Shown: positions 1 to 7,386 of the stretch, piece by piece | How positions within the stretch are numbered: position 1 is the first letter of the stretch | Layout of the letters: each line of letters begins with the position of its first letter | Origin: Methanomicrobiales archaeon | GTDB lineage: Archaea > Halobacteriota > Methanomicrobia > Methanomicrobiales > Methanoculleaceae | Assembly (NCBI GenBank): GCA_012797575.1 | Contig: JAAZOW010000327.1 | Coordinates: 1 to 9,380, forward strand | DNA length: 9,380 nucleotides | Direction: 5' to 3' | Program-made: the position numbers and the translations under genes | The notes under the pieces: generated by a model | What the model was told of the DNA's origin: nothing | The model's input: only the letters and a program-made list of their open reading frames with translations | The model's database searches: none

Positions 1-1349
1 AACGCCTGAAGGTTCATACCAGGGATGTCGAGGAGGCCAGCAGAGGGATAGCTGAGGCCAACCAGAAGCTTGCAGAGATCCGGGATAGGCATACCGACTC
101 CCTGGTAGCATGTGATGAACTACTCACGGCTGACGTAGAACGGGCGGAAGCCCCGTTGCGATTTGCTACCACAGAGGAGACCTTCATCTCTGAAGGATGG
201 GTGCCCGAGGACCAGGCTGGCAGAATCCGCGATGCATTGGAGAGGGTGACCGGCGGCCGAATCTACATTGAAGAGCTGGAGATCGATGACACCTCCAGGG
301 TTCCGGTGGAGTACGATAACCCATCGTTTGCCTCGCCGACCCAGGTGCTCATCGATATCTACTCACGACCCCGGTACTCTGAGGTCGACCCGACGCTGAT
401 GGTGGCCATCGTGTTCCCCATCTTCTTTGGCCTGATCCTCGGCGACGTGGGCTACGGAGCGATCCTGCTCATCCTGAGCCTAGGACTTCGGAAGTTCTTT
501 ACCGGCGAAGGGGGGAGGATGCTTCTCAAGGTGCTCAGTTACGCGGGTATATCAAGTATCGTGTTCGGGGTGCTCTATAGCGAGATCTTTGGTTCTGTGC
601 TCAAGATCCCGTGGACCACGGGATGGATCGAGGTTCCGGCACTCTTCTTCAACCGGCACCTCAACATAGGGACCGCGACCGGACACGCTCCCCAGATCAG
701 CGAGCTCATGATCTTTGCTATCTGGATCGGTATCCTGCATGTCACGCTCGGGCGGATCATCGGCATGGCCAACGCCAGGAAACTTCACCGTGGAAAGCAC
801 GCGACCCAGGCGATGATCGCAAATGCAGGGTGGATTGGGACGATGTGGGGAATTCTCATCATGATCTGGGCGTTCTATGCCCTCCCATTGATGCCCGACC
901 TGACGGGTCTTCCTGTTATCGCGATGGGATTGAATGCTGCCGCGGTAGTGGGAGTCGTCCTTCTTGTGGCGGGTATCCTTGGCGTCGCCCAGGAGAACGC
1001 TCTTGAGCTGGTCGAGGTCCCCACGATCATCAGTCACGTATTATCATACACCCGTCTTGTGGCGGTGGGCCTATCCTCAGTCGCCATCGCGATGGTGGTC
1101 AACTACATCGCGATCGGCATGATCATAGAGCCCCAGCTTGGAGCGATCACGCCGATCGGGGTGATTGCGATAATTATGGGCATTCTCGTCCTCTTCATAG
1201 GGCACGCGCTGAACACAGCGCTCGGCCTCCTCGGGGGCGGTCTGCACTCGATTCGTCTTCACTACGTTGAGTTCTTCACCAAGTTCTACAGGGGTGGAGG
1301 CAAGAAGTACAATCCGTTTGGAATGAAATCTAAGTTTATGGAGGAATAG
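1..1349 (+). CDS. atpI: A-type ATP synthase subunit I (membrane subunit a), 5' partial
   Basis: This is the stator channel subunit of the membrane AO domain, which forms the ion path against the c ring. The reading frame is open from base 3, so the gene starts upstream; a TTG at 156 is internal and not a real start. About 448 residues are visible, against roughly 600-700 in the full family, so the N-terminal cytoplasmic part is mostly missing. About seven hydrophobic segments follow from visible residue 132 onward. The first carries the family motif GDVGYG, and a later one reads LSYTRL, whose Arg (codon 1053-1055) matches the essential channel arginine. The C-terminus has the typical GHALN, RLHYVEFF and GGGKKYNPFG motifs. 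It is the first visible gene of the operon; subunit H is expected just upstream. It ends 4 nt before atpK, and the atpK ribosome binding site lies inside its last codons. Identification is secure. Confidence 0.97.
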   Translation, partial: RLKVHTRDVEEASRGIAEANQKLAEIRDRHTDSLVACDELLTADVERAEAPLRFATTEETFISEGWVPEDQAGRIRDALERVTGGRIYIEELEIDDTSRVPVEYDNPSFASPTQVLIDIYSRPRYSEVDPTLMVAIVFPIFFGLILGDVGYGAILLILSLGLRKFFTGEGGRMLLKVLSYAGISSIVFGVLYSEIFGSVLKIPWTTGWIEVPALFFNRHLNIGTATGHAPQISELMIFAIWIGILHVTLGRIIGMANARKLHRGKHATQAMIANAGWIGTMWGILIMIWAFYALPLMPDLTGLPVIAMGLNAAAVVGVVLLVAGILGVAQENALELVEVPTIISHVLSYTRLVAVGLSSVAIAMVVNYIAIGMIIEPQLGAITPIGVIAIIMGILVLFIGHALNTALGLLGGGLHSIRLHYVEFFTKFYRGGGKKYNPFGMKSKFMEE

Positions 1350-1353
1350 AGAA

Positions 1354-1602
1354 ATGGTAGATGTTGGTATGACTCTTGAAATGGTAGAAGCATCGCAGAT
1401 GGGAATGAAAGCGATCGGCGCAGCCCTTGCTGTCGGTCTTACCGGTATTGCGTCCGGTATTGCAGAGATGACGGTCGGTTCTGCTGCAGTCGGGGCGACG
1501 GCGGAGAACCGTGACGTGTTTGGTCTGGTGCTGCTCCTGACAGTTATTCCCGAAACCATTGTCATCTTTGGTCTTGTGGTTGCGCTGCTGCTTCTGTTCT
1601 GA
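1354..1602 (+). CDS. atpK: A-type ATP synthase subunit K (rotor c subunit, proteolipid)
   Basis: This 82-residue protein is a single helical hairpin that would assemble into the membrane rotor ring. The first hydrophobic helix runs about residues 18-49 and is Gly/Ala-rich. A polar loop AENRD (50-54) contacts the central stalk, and the second helix covers about 55-82. Glu67 in the IPETIVIFGL segment matches the ion-carrying carboxylate of the family. A second acidic residue, Glu38, lies in helix 1, and no Gln is present in helix 1. One hairpin with one helix-2 carboxylate is the simple archaeal form, unlike the multi-hairpin proteolipids of some methanogens. Whether H+ or Na+ is carried cannot be settled by eye. 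The ATG has a good GGAGG at 1340-1344, 9 nt upstream, which suits a subunit needed in many copies. The stop overlaps the first possible atpE start by one base. Confidence 0.96.
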   Translation: MVDVGMTLEMVEASQMGMKAIGAALAVGLTGIASGIAEMTVGSAAVGATAENRDVFGLVLLLTVIPETIVIFGLVVALLLLF

Positions 1603-1603
1603 T

Positions 1604-1607
1604 GGAG
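1604..1607 (+). promoter_or_regulatory. Ribosome binding site deciding the atpE start
   Basis: GGAG sits 6 nt before the ATG at 1614. The alternative ATG at 1602 overlaps the atpK stop as TGATG but has no purine-rich site upstream, only a CTGCTGCTT-like run. This favours 1614. Translational coupling from atpK to 1602 remains possible. Confidence 0.5.
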
Positions 1608-1613
1608 CGAACC

Positions 1614-2210
1614 ATGGGACTCGAGGGATCCAGAGGGCTCGAGGCGGTCATCAAAGAGATCCGGGAGAAAGGGCGAAGGGAGGCCGAGGCGATCCGGGCT
1701 GAGACCCGAGCCGAGGTTGAAGAGATCCTCCAGGACGCACAGAACCGGGCTGCCGAGATCAAGATGGCGGCTGAAGCAGAAGCAGACCGTGCGGCTACCC
1801 ATATCATCAACCAGGAGGTCTCGGCAGCGAACCTTGTCGTGAAGCGACAGGTCTTGAATGCCCAAAAAACACTCCTGGATCAGGTCTACTCGGCCTCGCT
1901 TGCTGCAGTCGGTGATCTGCCTGCTGAGTTCCACAGGGAAGCACTCACGGAACTGCTGAAGAAGGTGGCGGGGGAGATCGAAGAGGGAGTCGTTCACGCG
2001 AATGCGCGGGATACTCCGATCATCAAGGAGATCATCTCTCGGGAAAAGACCTTATCGGGCTACTCTGCAGGTGCACCGGTTGAGATACCCGGAGGTATCA
2101 TCGCTGAGAGTACAGATGGCGAGTTGATGATCGATTACAGTTATCGCACGTTCCTGGATGAGGTATGGGAGTCTGGCCTGAAGAACGCGTCAGATATCCT
2201 GTTTACGTGA
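1614..2210 (+). CDS. atpE: A-type ATP synthase subunit E (peripheral stalk)
   Basis: This is the peripheral stalk (stator) subunit; with subunit H it holds the A3B3 head still against the turning rotor. From the chosen ATG it has 198 residues, a normal length. Residues about 8-95 are charged, Ala/Glu/Arg-rich and heptad-like, including the stretch KEIREKGRREAEAIRAETRA, and should form the long coiled coil. Residues from about 100 on are the globular C-terminal domain. They include the family-typical GGIIAESTDGELMIDYSYRT near the end, which packs on the head. The start at 1614 is chosen because a GGAG lies 6 nt upstream. An in-frame ATG at 1602 would add four residues (MERT) and overlap the atpK stop by one base. 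It lies between the c-subunit and C-subunit genes, as in other methanogen ATP synthase operons. The family call is secure; the start is less so. Confidence 0.93.
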   Translation: MGLEGSRGLEAVIKEIREKGRREAEAIRAETRAEVEEILQDAQNRAAEIKMAAEAEADRAATHIINQEVSAANLVVKRQVLNAQKTLLDQVYSASLAAVGDLPAEFHREALTELLKKVAGEIEEGVVHANARDTPIIKEIISREKTLSGYSAGAPVEIPGGIIAESTDGELMIDYSYRTFLDEVWESGLKNASDILFT

Positions 2211-2222
2211 GGAGGTTCATAC

Positions 2223-3281
2223 ATGGCAGGAATAAGTGGCGGACTCACGACCAACTACATCTACGCCTGCACCCGAATGCGCGTACGGAGGTCACGGCTG
2301 ATTCCGCGCGAAGATTATCTCCGGATGCTGAATATGGGCCTGCCTGAGATTACCCGGTTCATCGGCGATACCTACTACCGGCCCGAGATCGATGAACTTG
2401 GTACCTCCTTCTCTGGTATCGACCTCGTCGAGGTGGCCTTGAGCTGGAATCTGGCCAAGGAGTATCAGAGCATCCTGGAGCTTGTGCCCGGAGATCTGAA
2501 GTACTTCACTGCCAGCTACCTGCGACGCTGGGACATCCAGAACATCGTCACCATCCTGCGTGGTAAGGTACAGGAGGCGCGATCCGGCAAGATCAAGGAG
2601 GTTCTTATCCCGGCTGGGAGGTTGGATAAGGTCGCCCTCGACCGCCTCCTCGCCGAAGAGTCGCCGGAACGGGTTGTCGAGGCGCTCAAGGGTGAATCGA
2701 TCTATCCGATCCTTGAACGGGAACTCCCCGGCGCGATGGAGTCGGGATCGTTCGCCCGCCTGGAGAACGAGCTCTACAAGGGTTACTATGCCCAGCTCAT
2801 CGCTGATGCCCGGGCAGGTATCAAGGGCGGGAAGATGTTCCTGAGATATGTCGAGCTCGAGATCGATATCAGAAACATCCAGAACCTCTTCCGACTCCGT
2901 GTAGGCCGCATCCATGAGGATGTGCGAGAGCTGATGATCCCCGGTGGCTCGTTCTCGATTGAGGAACTGCAACGACTCTCGGGGCTCGAAGACCGGGATG
3001 AGTTCATCGACGCCTTGAAAAAGCAGGTGAAGGCGCTTCCGCTCCTGAACGCGCTTGAAGCGATCCGGGGCAAGGAGCATCTCCACGAGATCGAGGTTGC
3101 GCTGACCCGGGTCCAGCTGGACCAGATGGAGCGTATGTCGAAACGGTACCCGTTCACGGTCCTCCCGGTTCTCGTGTACCTGGAGGAGAAGAAGTACGAG
3201 GTCGCGAACCTTCGCGCCCTTGCCAGGGGCAAGGAAGCTAACCTCCCTGGCGAACGCCTACAGGGTTACCTGGTGATGTAG
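2223..3281 (+). CDS. atpC: A-type ATP synthase subunit C (central stalk / rotor adaptor)
   Basis: Subunit C is the funnel-shaped adaptor, homologous to V-ATPase subunit d, that couples the central shaft (D and F) to the c ring. The 352 residues fit the family length. The sequence is almost all helix, soluble, with no membrane segment or nucleotide motif. It opens with the typical TTNYIYACTRMRVRRSRLI and has RRWDIQNIVTILRG near residue 101 and LEIDIRNIQNLFRLR near 211. It ends with PVLVYLEEKKYEVANLRALA, the conserved C-terminal block of archaeal C subunits. The repeated D-I-x-N-I/L pattern reflects the internal three-fold repeat known for this family. The start is clear: GGAGG at 2211-2215 lies directly after the atpE stop, 7 nt before the ATG. 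Two bases separate its stop from atpF. Confidence 0.96.
   Translation: MAGISGGLTTNYIYACTRMRVRRSRLIPREDYLRMLNMGLPEITRFIGDTYYRPEIDELGTSFSGIDLVEVALSWNLAKEYQSILELVPGDLKYFTASYLRRWDIQNIVTILRGKVQEARSGKIKEVLIPAGRLDKVALDRLLAEESPERVVEALKGESIYPILERELPGAMESGSFARLENELYKGYYAQLIADARAGIKGGKMFLRYVELEIDIRNIQNLFRLRVGRIHEDVRELMIPGGSFSIEELQRLSGLEDRDEFIDALKKQVKALPLLNALEAIRGKEHLHEIEVALTRVQLDQMERMSKRYPFTVLPVLVYLEEKKYEVANLRALARGKEANLPGERLQGYLVM
3272..3277 (+). promoter_or_regulatory. Ribosome binding site of atpF inside the atpC end (GGTGAT type)
   Basis: GGTGAT lies 6 nt before the atpF ATG and overlaps the last codons of atpC. It matches the GGUGAU half of the archaeal Shine-Dalgarno complement rather than the usual GGAGG half. 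pgk uses the same type of site. Confidence 0.55.
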
Positions 3282-3283
3282 TA

Positions 3284-3586
3284 ATGGAGATCGCAGTTGT
3301 CGGTACCGGTGAATTTATCCTCGGTTTCCGGCTTGCCGGGGTCAGAAAGACCTATGCGGCCGAGACCGACGAGCGGCTGGTCGAGCAGATCAACCAGGTG
3401 CTCCAGGATACAGATGTCGGCATTCTCGTGATGAAGGGCAGCGATATGGAGCGGATCCCCCTGCGGCTTCGCACCACCCTCGAGAACTCTGTCACGCCGA
3501 CGGTGATCGCCATCGGCGGAGAGGAGGGCGGCCTGTCGATGCGAGAGAGAATCAAGAGATCGGTGGGTGTTGATCTGTGGAAGTAA
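3284..3586 (+). CDS. atpF: A-type ATP synthase subunit F (central stalk)
   Basis: Subunit F is a small Rossmann-like protein bound to subunit D in the central shaft, where it influences activity and rotation. The 100 residues match the family. The N-terminal EIAVVGTGEFILGFRLAGV is the diagnostic opening. It is followed by a conserved hydrophobic strand GILVMKGSD and then PTVIAIGGEEGG. The C-terminal helix RERIKRSVGVDLWK is the segment that reaches along the head in homologues. The ATG at 3284 comes 2 nt after the atpC stop. The 3' end overlaps the atpA reading frame by 10 nt if atpA starts at GTG 3577, or by 1 nt if it starts at ATG 3586, so translation of F and A is probably coupled. Identification is secure. 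Confidence 0.95.
   Translation: MEIAVVGTGEFILGFRLAGVRKTYAAETDERLVEQINQVLQDTDVGILVMKGSDMERIPLRLRTTLENSVTPTVIAIGGEEGGLSMRERIKRSVGVDLWK
3566..3569 (+). promoter_or_regulatory. Weak ribosome binding site favouring the GTG start of atpA
   Basis: GGTG lies 7 nt before GTG 3577. The competing ATG 3586 (TAATG overlap with the atpF stop) has only a GGA 4 nt upstream. The N-terminus MEV that results from 3577 also looks like other methanogen A subunits, from memory. The evidence is moderate. Confidence 0.35.
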
Positions 3587-5340
3587 TGAAGAAAAGAACA
3601 GAGTACAGGACTCAAGGAGTTCTAAAACGAATTTCAGGGCCGGTTGTCACAGCTGTCGGTCTCGACGCGCACATGTATGATGTGGTGAAGATCGGTCACG
3701 AGGAACTGATGGGGGAGGTCATCAAGATCCAGGGTGAGGACATCATCATCCAGGTCTACGAGGATACCGCCGGCATCAGACCCGGGGAGCCAGTGGAGAA
3801 TACCGGTCTGTCGCTCGCTGTTGAACTCGGCCCCGGTCTGCTGACCAGTATCTACGACGGGATTCAGCGACCGCTCGAGGTGCTTGTCGATAAGATGGGT
3901 GATTTCATCGAGCGCGGTGTCTCGGCCCCAGGCCTTTCTCACGAGAAGAAATGGGAGTTTGTGCCCACAGTGGGGGCCGGTGATGTCGTCGAGGCCGGTG
4001 ACATCCTCGGCACGGTCCAGGAGACGAATATTGTCCATAAGGTGATGGTCCCGCCGAACGTGAAGGGTGGCAAGATCAAAAAGATCTCAGGCGGCAGTTT
4101 CACGATCGATGAGATCATCTGCACGCTTGAGGACGGTACCGAGATCACGATGCTCCAGCGCTGGCCGGTCCGTGTGCCACGGCCCACGAAGGAGAAGCTC
4201 AACCCGGATATCCCGCTGATCACCGGTCAACGCATCCTGGACGGCCTTTTCCCCATCGCCAAAGGTGGAACGGCGGCCATCCCCGGACCATTTGGGAGCG
4301 GGAAGACAGTCACCCAGCAGCAGCTTGCGAAGTGGTCTGACTCTGAGATCGTCGTCTACATCGGCTGCGGCGAACGTGGCAACGAGATGACCGAGGTGTT
4401 GACCGAGTTCCCGGAGCTTGAGGATCCAAAGACCGGCAAACCCCTTATGGAGCGGACGGTCCTGATCGCAAACACATCGAACATGCCGGTGGCGGCCCGT
4501 GAGGCATCCGTGTATACGGGCATCACAATCGCCGAATACTTCAGGGATATGGGCTACGACGTCTCCCTGATGGCTGACTCCACCTCCCGGTGGGCTGAGG
4601 CAATGCGTGAGATCTCGAGCCGTCTCGAGGAGATGCCTGGCGAAGAGGGTTACCCCGCATACCTTGCAGCACGGCTCTCCGAGTTCTACGAGCGGGCTGG
4701 CCGTGTTGTGAACCTGAACGGCACCGAAGGTTCAGTCTCGGTGATAGGCGCTGTCTCACCGCCAGGCGGTGACTTCTCCGAGCCGGTCACCCAGAACACC
4801 CTGCGTATCGTTAAGGTCTTCTGGGCACTGGATGCAAAGCTCTCCCAGCGTCGCCATTTCCCGGCGATCAACTGGCTGGACTCGTACTCACTCTACCTGG
4901 ATGCGCTCGACGATTGGTATGACCGCGAGGTCTCGCCCGAGTGGAATCCCCTGCGAGCCTGGGCGATGGGTGTTCTCCAGAAGGAGGCTGAACTCCAGGA
5001 GATCGTCCAGCTGGTCGGTTCCGACGCTCTGCCTGACGAGGAACAGATCACCATCGAGGTGGCGAGGATGATCCGTGAGGTCTTCCTGCAACAGAACGCC
5101 TACGATCCGGTGGATACCTACTGCTCCATGTCCAAACAGTATGACATGATGAAAGCGATCCGGTATTATGCCGACCTTGCACGTGCTGCCCAGGCGAGCG
5201 GGGCGACCCCGCAGCAGATCGTCAGCGTGAGGAGCAAAAACGATCTTCCGCAGATCAAGTTCATCAAAGACTATGAACCGGCGCTTGCGAAGATCCAGGA
5301 AGAGATGGCAGCCGAATTTGATGCAATGAGGGCGGCGTGA
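3577..5340 (+). CDS. atpA: A-type ATP synthase catalytic subunit A
   Basis: This is the catalytic subunit of the A3B3 head; it makes ATP from ADP and phosphate during rotation. The 587 residues fit the family. The N-terminal beta-barrel is at about 13-80, and the bulge (non-homologous) region of A/V-type catalytic subunits is at about 120-190. The Walker A loop GPFGSGKT is at 237-244, with Lys243 and Thr244 as nucleotide and Mg ligands. GERGNE at 265-270 carries the catalytic Glu266 and Arg267. The Walker B segment LMADSTSRWAEAMRE starts at 331, with Asp334. AVSPPGGDFSEPVTQNTLR follows near 392, then the helical C-terminal domain. All key residues are present, so the enzyme should be active. 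There is no intein at the P-loop, a known insertion site in some archaea. The start is GTG 3577 by ribosome binding site and N-terminal fit; ATG 3586 is the alternative. It ends 4 nt before atpB. Confidence 0.97.
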   Translation: MEVMKKRTEYRTQGVLKRISGPVVTAVGLDAHMYDVVKIGHEELMGEVIKIQGEDIIIQVYEDTAGIRPGEPVENTGLSLAVELGPGLLTSIYDGIQRPLEVLVDKMGDFIERGVSAPGLSHEKKWEFVPTVGAGDVVEAGDILGTVQETNIVHKVMVPPNVKGGKIKKISGGSFTIDEIICTLEDGTEITMLQRWPVRVPRPTKEKLNPDIPLITGQRILDGLFPIAKGGTAAIPGPFGSGKTVTQQQLAKWSDSEIVVYIGCGERGNEMTEVLTEFPELEDPKTGKPLMERTVLIANTSNMPVAAREASVYTGITIAEYFRDMGYDVSLMADSTSRWAEAMREISSRLEEMPGEEGYPAYLAARLSEFYERAGRVVNLNGTEGSVSVIGAVSPPGGDFSEPVTQNTLRIVKVFWALDAKLSQRRHFPAINWLDSYSLYLDALDDWYDREVSPEWNPLRAWAMGVLQKEAELQEIVQLVGSDALPDEEQITIEVARMIREVFLQQNAYDPVDTYCSMSKQYDMMKAIRYYADLARAAQASGATPQQIVSVRSKNDLPQIKFIKDYEPALAKIQEEMAAEFDAMRAA

Positions 5341-5344
5341 GACC

Positions 5345-6730
5345 ATGAAAGAGTACAGAACGATAACACAGATCGCGGGCCCCCTGGTCTTTGTCGAGAA
5401 GACGGAACCGGTGGGTTACAGCGAGCTCGTCAACATCGTGACCGCTGACGGCACGGTCAAGCGCGGTCAGGTGCTGGACACGAGCGACGATGTCGTGGTC
5501 GTCCAGGTCTTTGAGACTACGGCGGGTATCGGCAGGGACTCGGGGGTCCGTTTCACGGGCGAGACGATCAAGATGCCGGTGGGGAAGGATATGCTCGGTC
5601 GTATCCTCTCCGGCGGCGGCCAGCCGATCGACGGCGGTCCGGAGATCGTGCCTGAGAAGCGGCTCGAGATCACCGGCGCGGCCATCAATCCCTACGCCCG
5701 GGGATCCCCTGAAGATTTCATCCAGACCGGGATATCGACCATAGACGGAACGAATACCCTCGTCCGTGGTCAGAAGCTCCCGATCTTCTCGGGATCTGGT
5801 CTGCCCCACAACGATGTGGCGCTCCAGATCGCGCGGCAGGCGAAGGTGCCCGGTTCGGAGGAGCAGTTCGCCGTGGTCTTTGCGGCCATGGGCATCACCA
5901 GGGAGGAAGCCAACTACTTCATGGCTGACTTCGAGAAGACTGGCGCCCTCGAGCGATCGGTCGTCTTCCTGAACCTTGCAGACGATCCAGCGGTCGAGCG
6001 AACCATCACTCCGCGTCTCGCGCTCACCACCGCCGAGTACCTGGCGTTCGAACTCGGGTACCATGTGCTGGTCATCCTGACCGATATGACCAACTACTGC
6101 GAGGCGCTCCGCCAGATCGGCGCGGCTCGTGAGGAGGTGCCGGGGCGGCGCGGGTATCCGGGGTACATGTATACTGACCTTGCGAGCATCTACGAGCGTG
6201 CAGGTATCATCAAGGGTGTCAAGGGCTCGGTGACCCAGATTCCGATCCTGACGATGCCGGGTGACGATATCACTCACCCGATCCCGGACCTTACCGGCTA
6301 CATCACCGAAGGCCAGATCGTGGTCAACCGTGAGCTGCACCGGAAGGGTATCTACCCGCCGATCAACGTGCTGCCCTCGCTCTCCCGGTTGATGAACCTC
6401 GGTATAGGGGAGGGGCACACCCGCGAAGATCACAAGAAAGTCTCTGACCAGCTCTACGCTGCATACGCGGAGGGCAACGACCTCAGGGGTCTTGTGGCCA
6501 TCGTCGGGAAGGATGCTCTCTCGGAGCGCGATCGGATGTTCCTTGAGTTTGCGGATCTCTTCGAAGACCGGTTTGTCAGGCAGGGCCTGTATGAGGACCG
6601 ATCGATCGAGGAGACGCTTGATCTCGGTTGGGAACTCCTCGCAACGTTGCCGGAAGAGCAGCTCGTGCGTATCGATCGCGAACTGATCCAGAAGTACCAC
6701 CCGAACTACCGGAAGAAGGCTCAGGGGTAA
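5345..6730 (+). CDS. atpB: A-type ATP synthase regulatory subunit B
   Basis: Subunit B alternates with A in the hexameric head and binds nucleotide without being the main catalytic site. The 461 residues fit the family. The N-terminal barrel is at about 1-75, ending near GETIKMPVG. The central domain carries IFSGSGLPHN (147-156) where a catalytic subunit would have its P-loop. There is no GKT, and this is the normal family state, not damage. LVILTDMTNYCEALR (242-256) is the Walker B-like region, and RRGYPGYMYTDLASIYERAG follows at 268-287. NVLPSLSRLM (341-350) carries Arg348, which in homologues reaches into the neighbouring A site. The C-terminal helical domain ends in YHPNYRKKAQG. The ATG lies 4 nt after the atpA stop with only a weak upstream site (GTGA within the atpA end), which suggests coupled translation. 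Secure. Confidence 0.97.
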   Translation: MKEYRTITQIAGPLVFVEKTEPVGYSELVNIVTADGTVKRGQVLDTSDDVVVVQVFETTAGIGRDSGVRFTGETIKMPVGKDMLGRILSGGGQPIDGGPEIVPEKRLEITGAAINPYARGSPEDFIQTGISTIDGTNTLVRGQKLPIFSGSGLPHNDVALQIARQAKVPGSEEQFAVVFAAMGITREEANYFMADFEKTGALERSVVFLNLADDPAVERTITPRLALTTAEYLAFELGYHVLVILTDMTNYCEALRQIGAAREEVPGRRGYPGYMYTDLASIYERAGIIKGVKGSVTQIPILTMPGDDITHPIPDLTGYITEGQIVVNRELHRKGIYPPINVLPSLSRLMNLGIGEGHTREDHKKVSDQLYAAYAEGNDLRGLVAIVGKDALSERDRMFLEFADLFEDRFVRQGLYEDRSIEETLDLGWELLATLPEEQLVRIDRELIQKYHPNYRKKAQG

Positions 6731-6737
6731 TTGTCCA

Positions 6738-7364
6738 ATGGCGCTGCGAGACATCAAGCCGACTCGTTCCGAACTGATCGCCCTCAAACGGCGGATCAAG
6801 CTCTCGGAACGCGGCTACAACATCTTAAAGATGAAGCGCGATGGGCTTATCCTGGAGTTCTTCAAGATATTGCAGGACGCGAAAGAGAGCCGCGGCGAAC
6901 TGGTGGAGCGCTATACACGCGCTATGGAGGTGATAGCCCTCGCCGAGACGGTCGAAGGGGCTATCGGGGTGAAGTCTGCCGCTTTCTCGACGGCGGAGAT
7001 CCCCGCGATCTCGGTTGCGAGCAAGAACATCATGGGTGTCGTCGTCCCTGAGATCGAGGCATCCTCGGTGCGGAAAGGCGTGCTTGAACGGGGCTACGGG
7101 ATACTCGGCACGTCAGCTGTCATCGATGAGGCCGCGGAGGCGTTTGAGGATCTGGTGGAGGCTGTCATCGAGGCAGCCGAGATCGAGACGACCATGAAGC
7201 GACTGCTCGATGAGATCGAGAGCACCAAGCGGCGCGTGAACGCGCTCGAGTTCAAGGTGATCCCTGAACTCACCGAAGCCAGAGATTTCATCAAGATGCG
7301 GCTTGATGAGATGGAGCGTGAAGAGCTCTTCCGCCTGAAAAAGATTAAAGCACGGAGTGTCTGA
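6738..7364 (+). CDS. atpD: A-type ATP synthase subunit D (central shaft)
   Basis: Subunit D is the rotating axle of the A1 head, equivalent in role to F-type gamma. The 208 residues match the family. The N-terminal helix has the diagnostic PTRSELIALKRRIKLSERGYNILKMKRDGLI (residues about 8-38). The C-terminal helix, about 148-205, ends in a basic tail (RLKKIKARSV). These two helices pair as the long antiparallel coiled coil, with a shorter globular part between (about 70-130) that contacts subunit F and C. There is no membrane segment or catalytic motif. The ATG at 6738 is 7 nt after the atpB stop, with AGGGG at 6723-6727 as a partial ribosome binding site. It is the last ATP synthase gene of the operon, the normal position in methanogens, and pgk follows after 22 nt. 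Confidence 0.96.
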   Translation: MALRDIKPTRSELIALKRRIKLSERGYNILKMKRDGLILEFFKILQDAKESRGELVERYTRAMEVIALAETVEGAIGVKSAAFSTAEIPAISVASKNIMGVVVPEIEASSVRKGVLERGYGILGTSAVIDEAAEAFEDLVEAVIEAAEIETTMKRLLDEIESTKRRVNALEFKVIPELTEARDFIKMRLDEMEREELFRLKKIKARSV

Positions 7365-7368
7365 GTAA

Positions 7369-7385
7369 GGGTATAGGTGATACCC
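7369..7385 (+). promoter_or_regulatory. Inverted repeat enclosing the pgk ribosome binding site
   Basis: GGGTAT (7369-7374) and ATACCC (7380-7385) are exact reverse complements separated by AGGTG (7375-7379). In the mRNA this can form a 6-bp stem with a 5-nt loop. The loop plus the next two bases form the Shine-Dalgarno-like AGGTGAT (7375-7381), which ends 5 nt before the GTG start of pgk at 7387. The repeat fills most of the 22-nt gap between atpD and pgk. It could set the translation level of pgk or be a protein-binding operator. The structure is seen in the sequence; the function is inference. Confidence 0.5.
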
Positions 7386-7386
7386 G

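Noticed and set aside
156..158. TTG as the start of subunit I
   Set aside because: The frame stays open to the left edge and the upstream residues read as the subunit I soluble domain, so this is an internal codon.
1077..1997. 306-codon open frame on the - strand across atpI, atpK and atpE
   Set aside because: It spans three certain + strand genes and has no recognisable domain; it is a codon-bias shadow.
4285..4308. Possible intein at the atpA P-loop
   Set aside because: The P-loop GPFGSGKT is continuous and the protein has normal length, so no intein is present.
5786..5812. Missing Walker A lysine in atpB
   Set aside because: The degenerate FSGSGLPHN loop is the normal state of A/V-type B subunits, not a mutation.
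5264..6799. 511-codon open frame on the - strand opposite atpB
   Set aside because: It lies exactly antisense to a well-conserved gene. The translation is Arg/Asp/His-rich and low in sense, as expected from the reverse complement of GC-rich codons, and it has no family motif.
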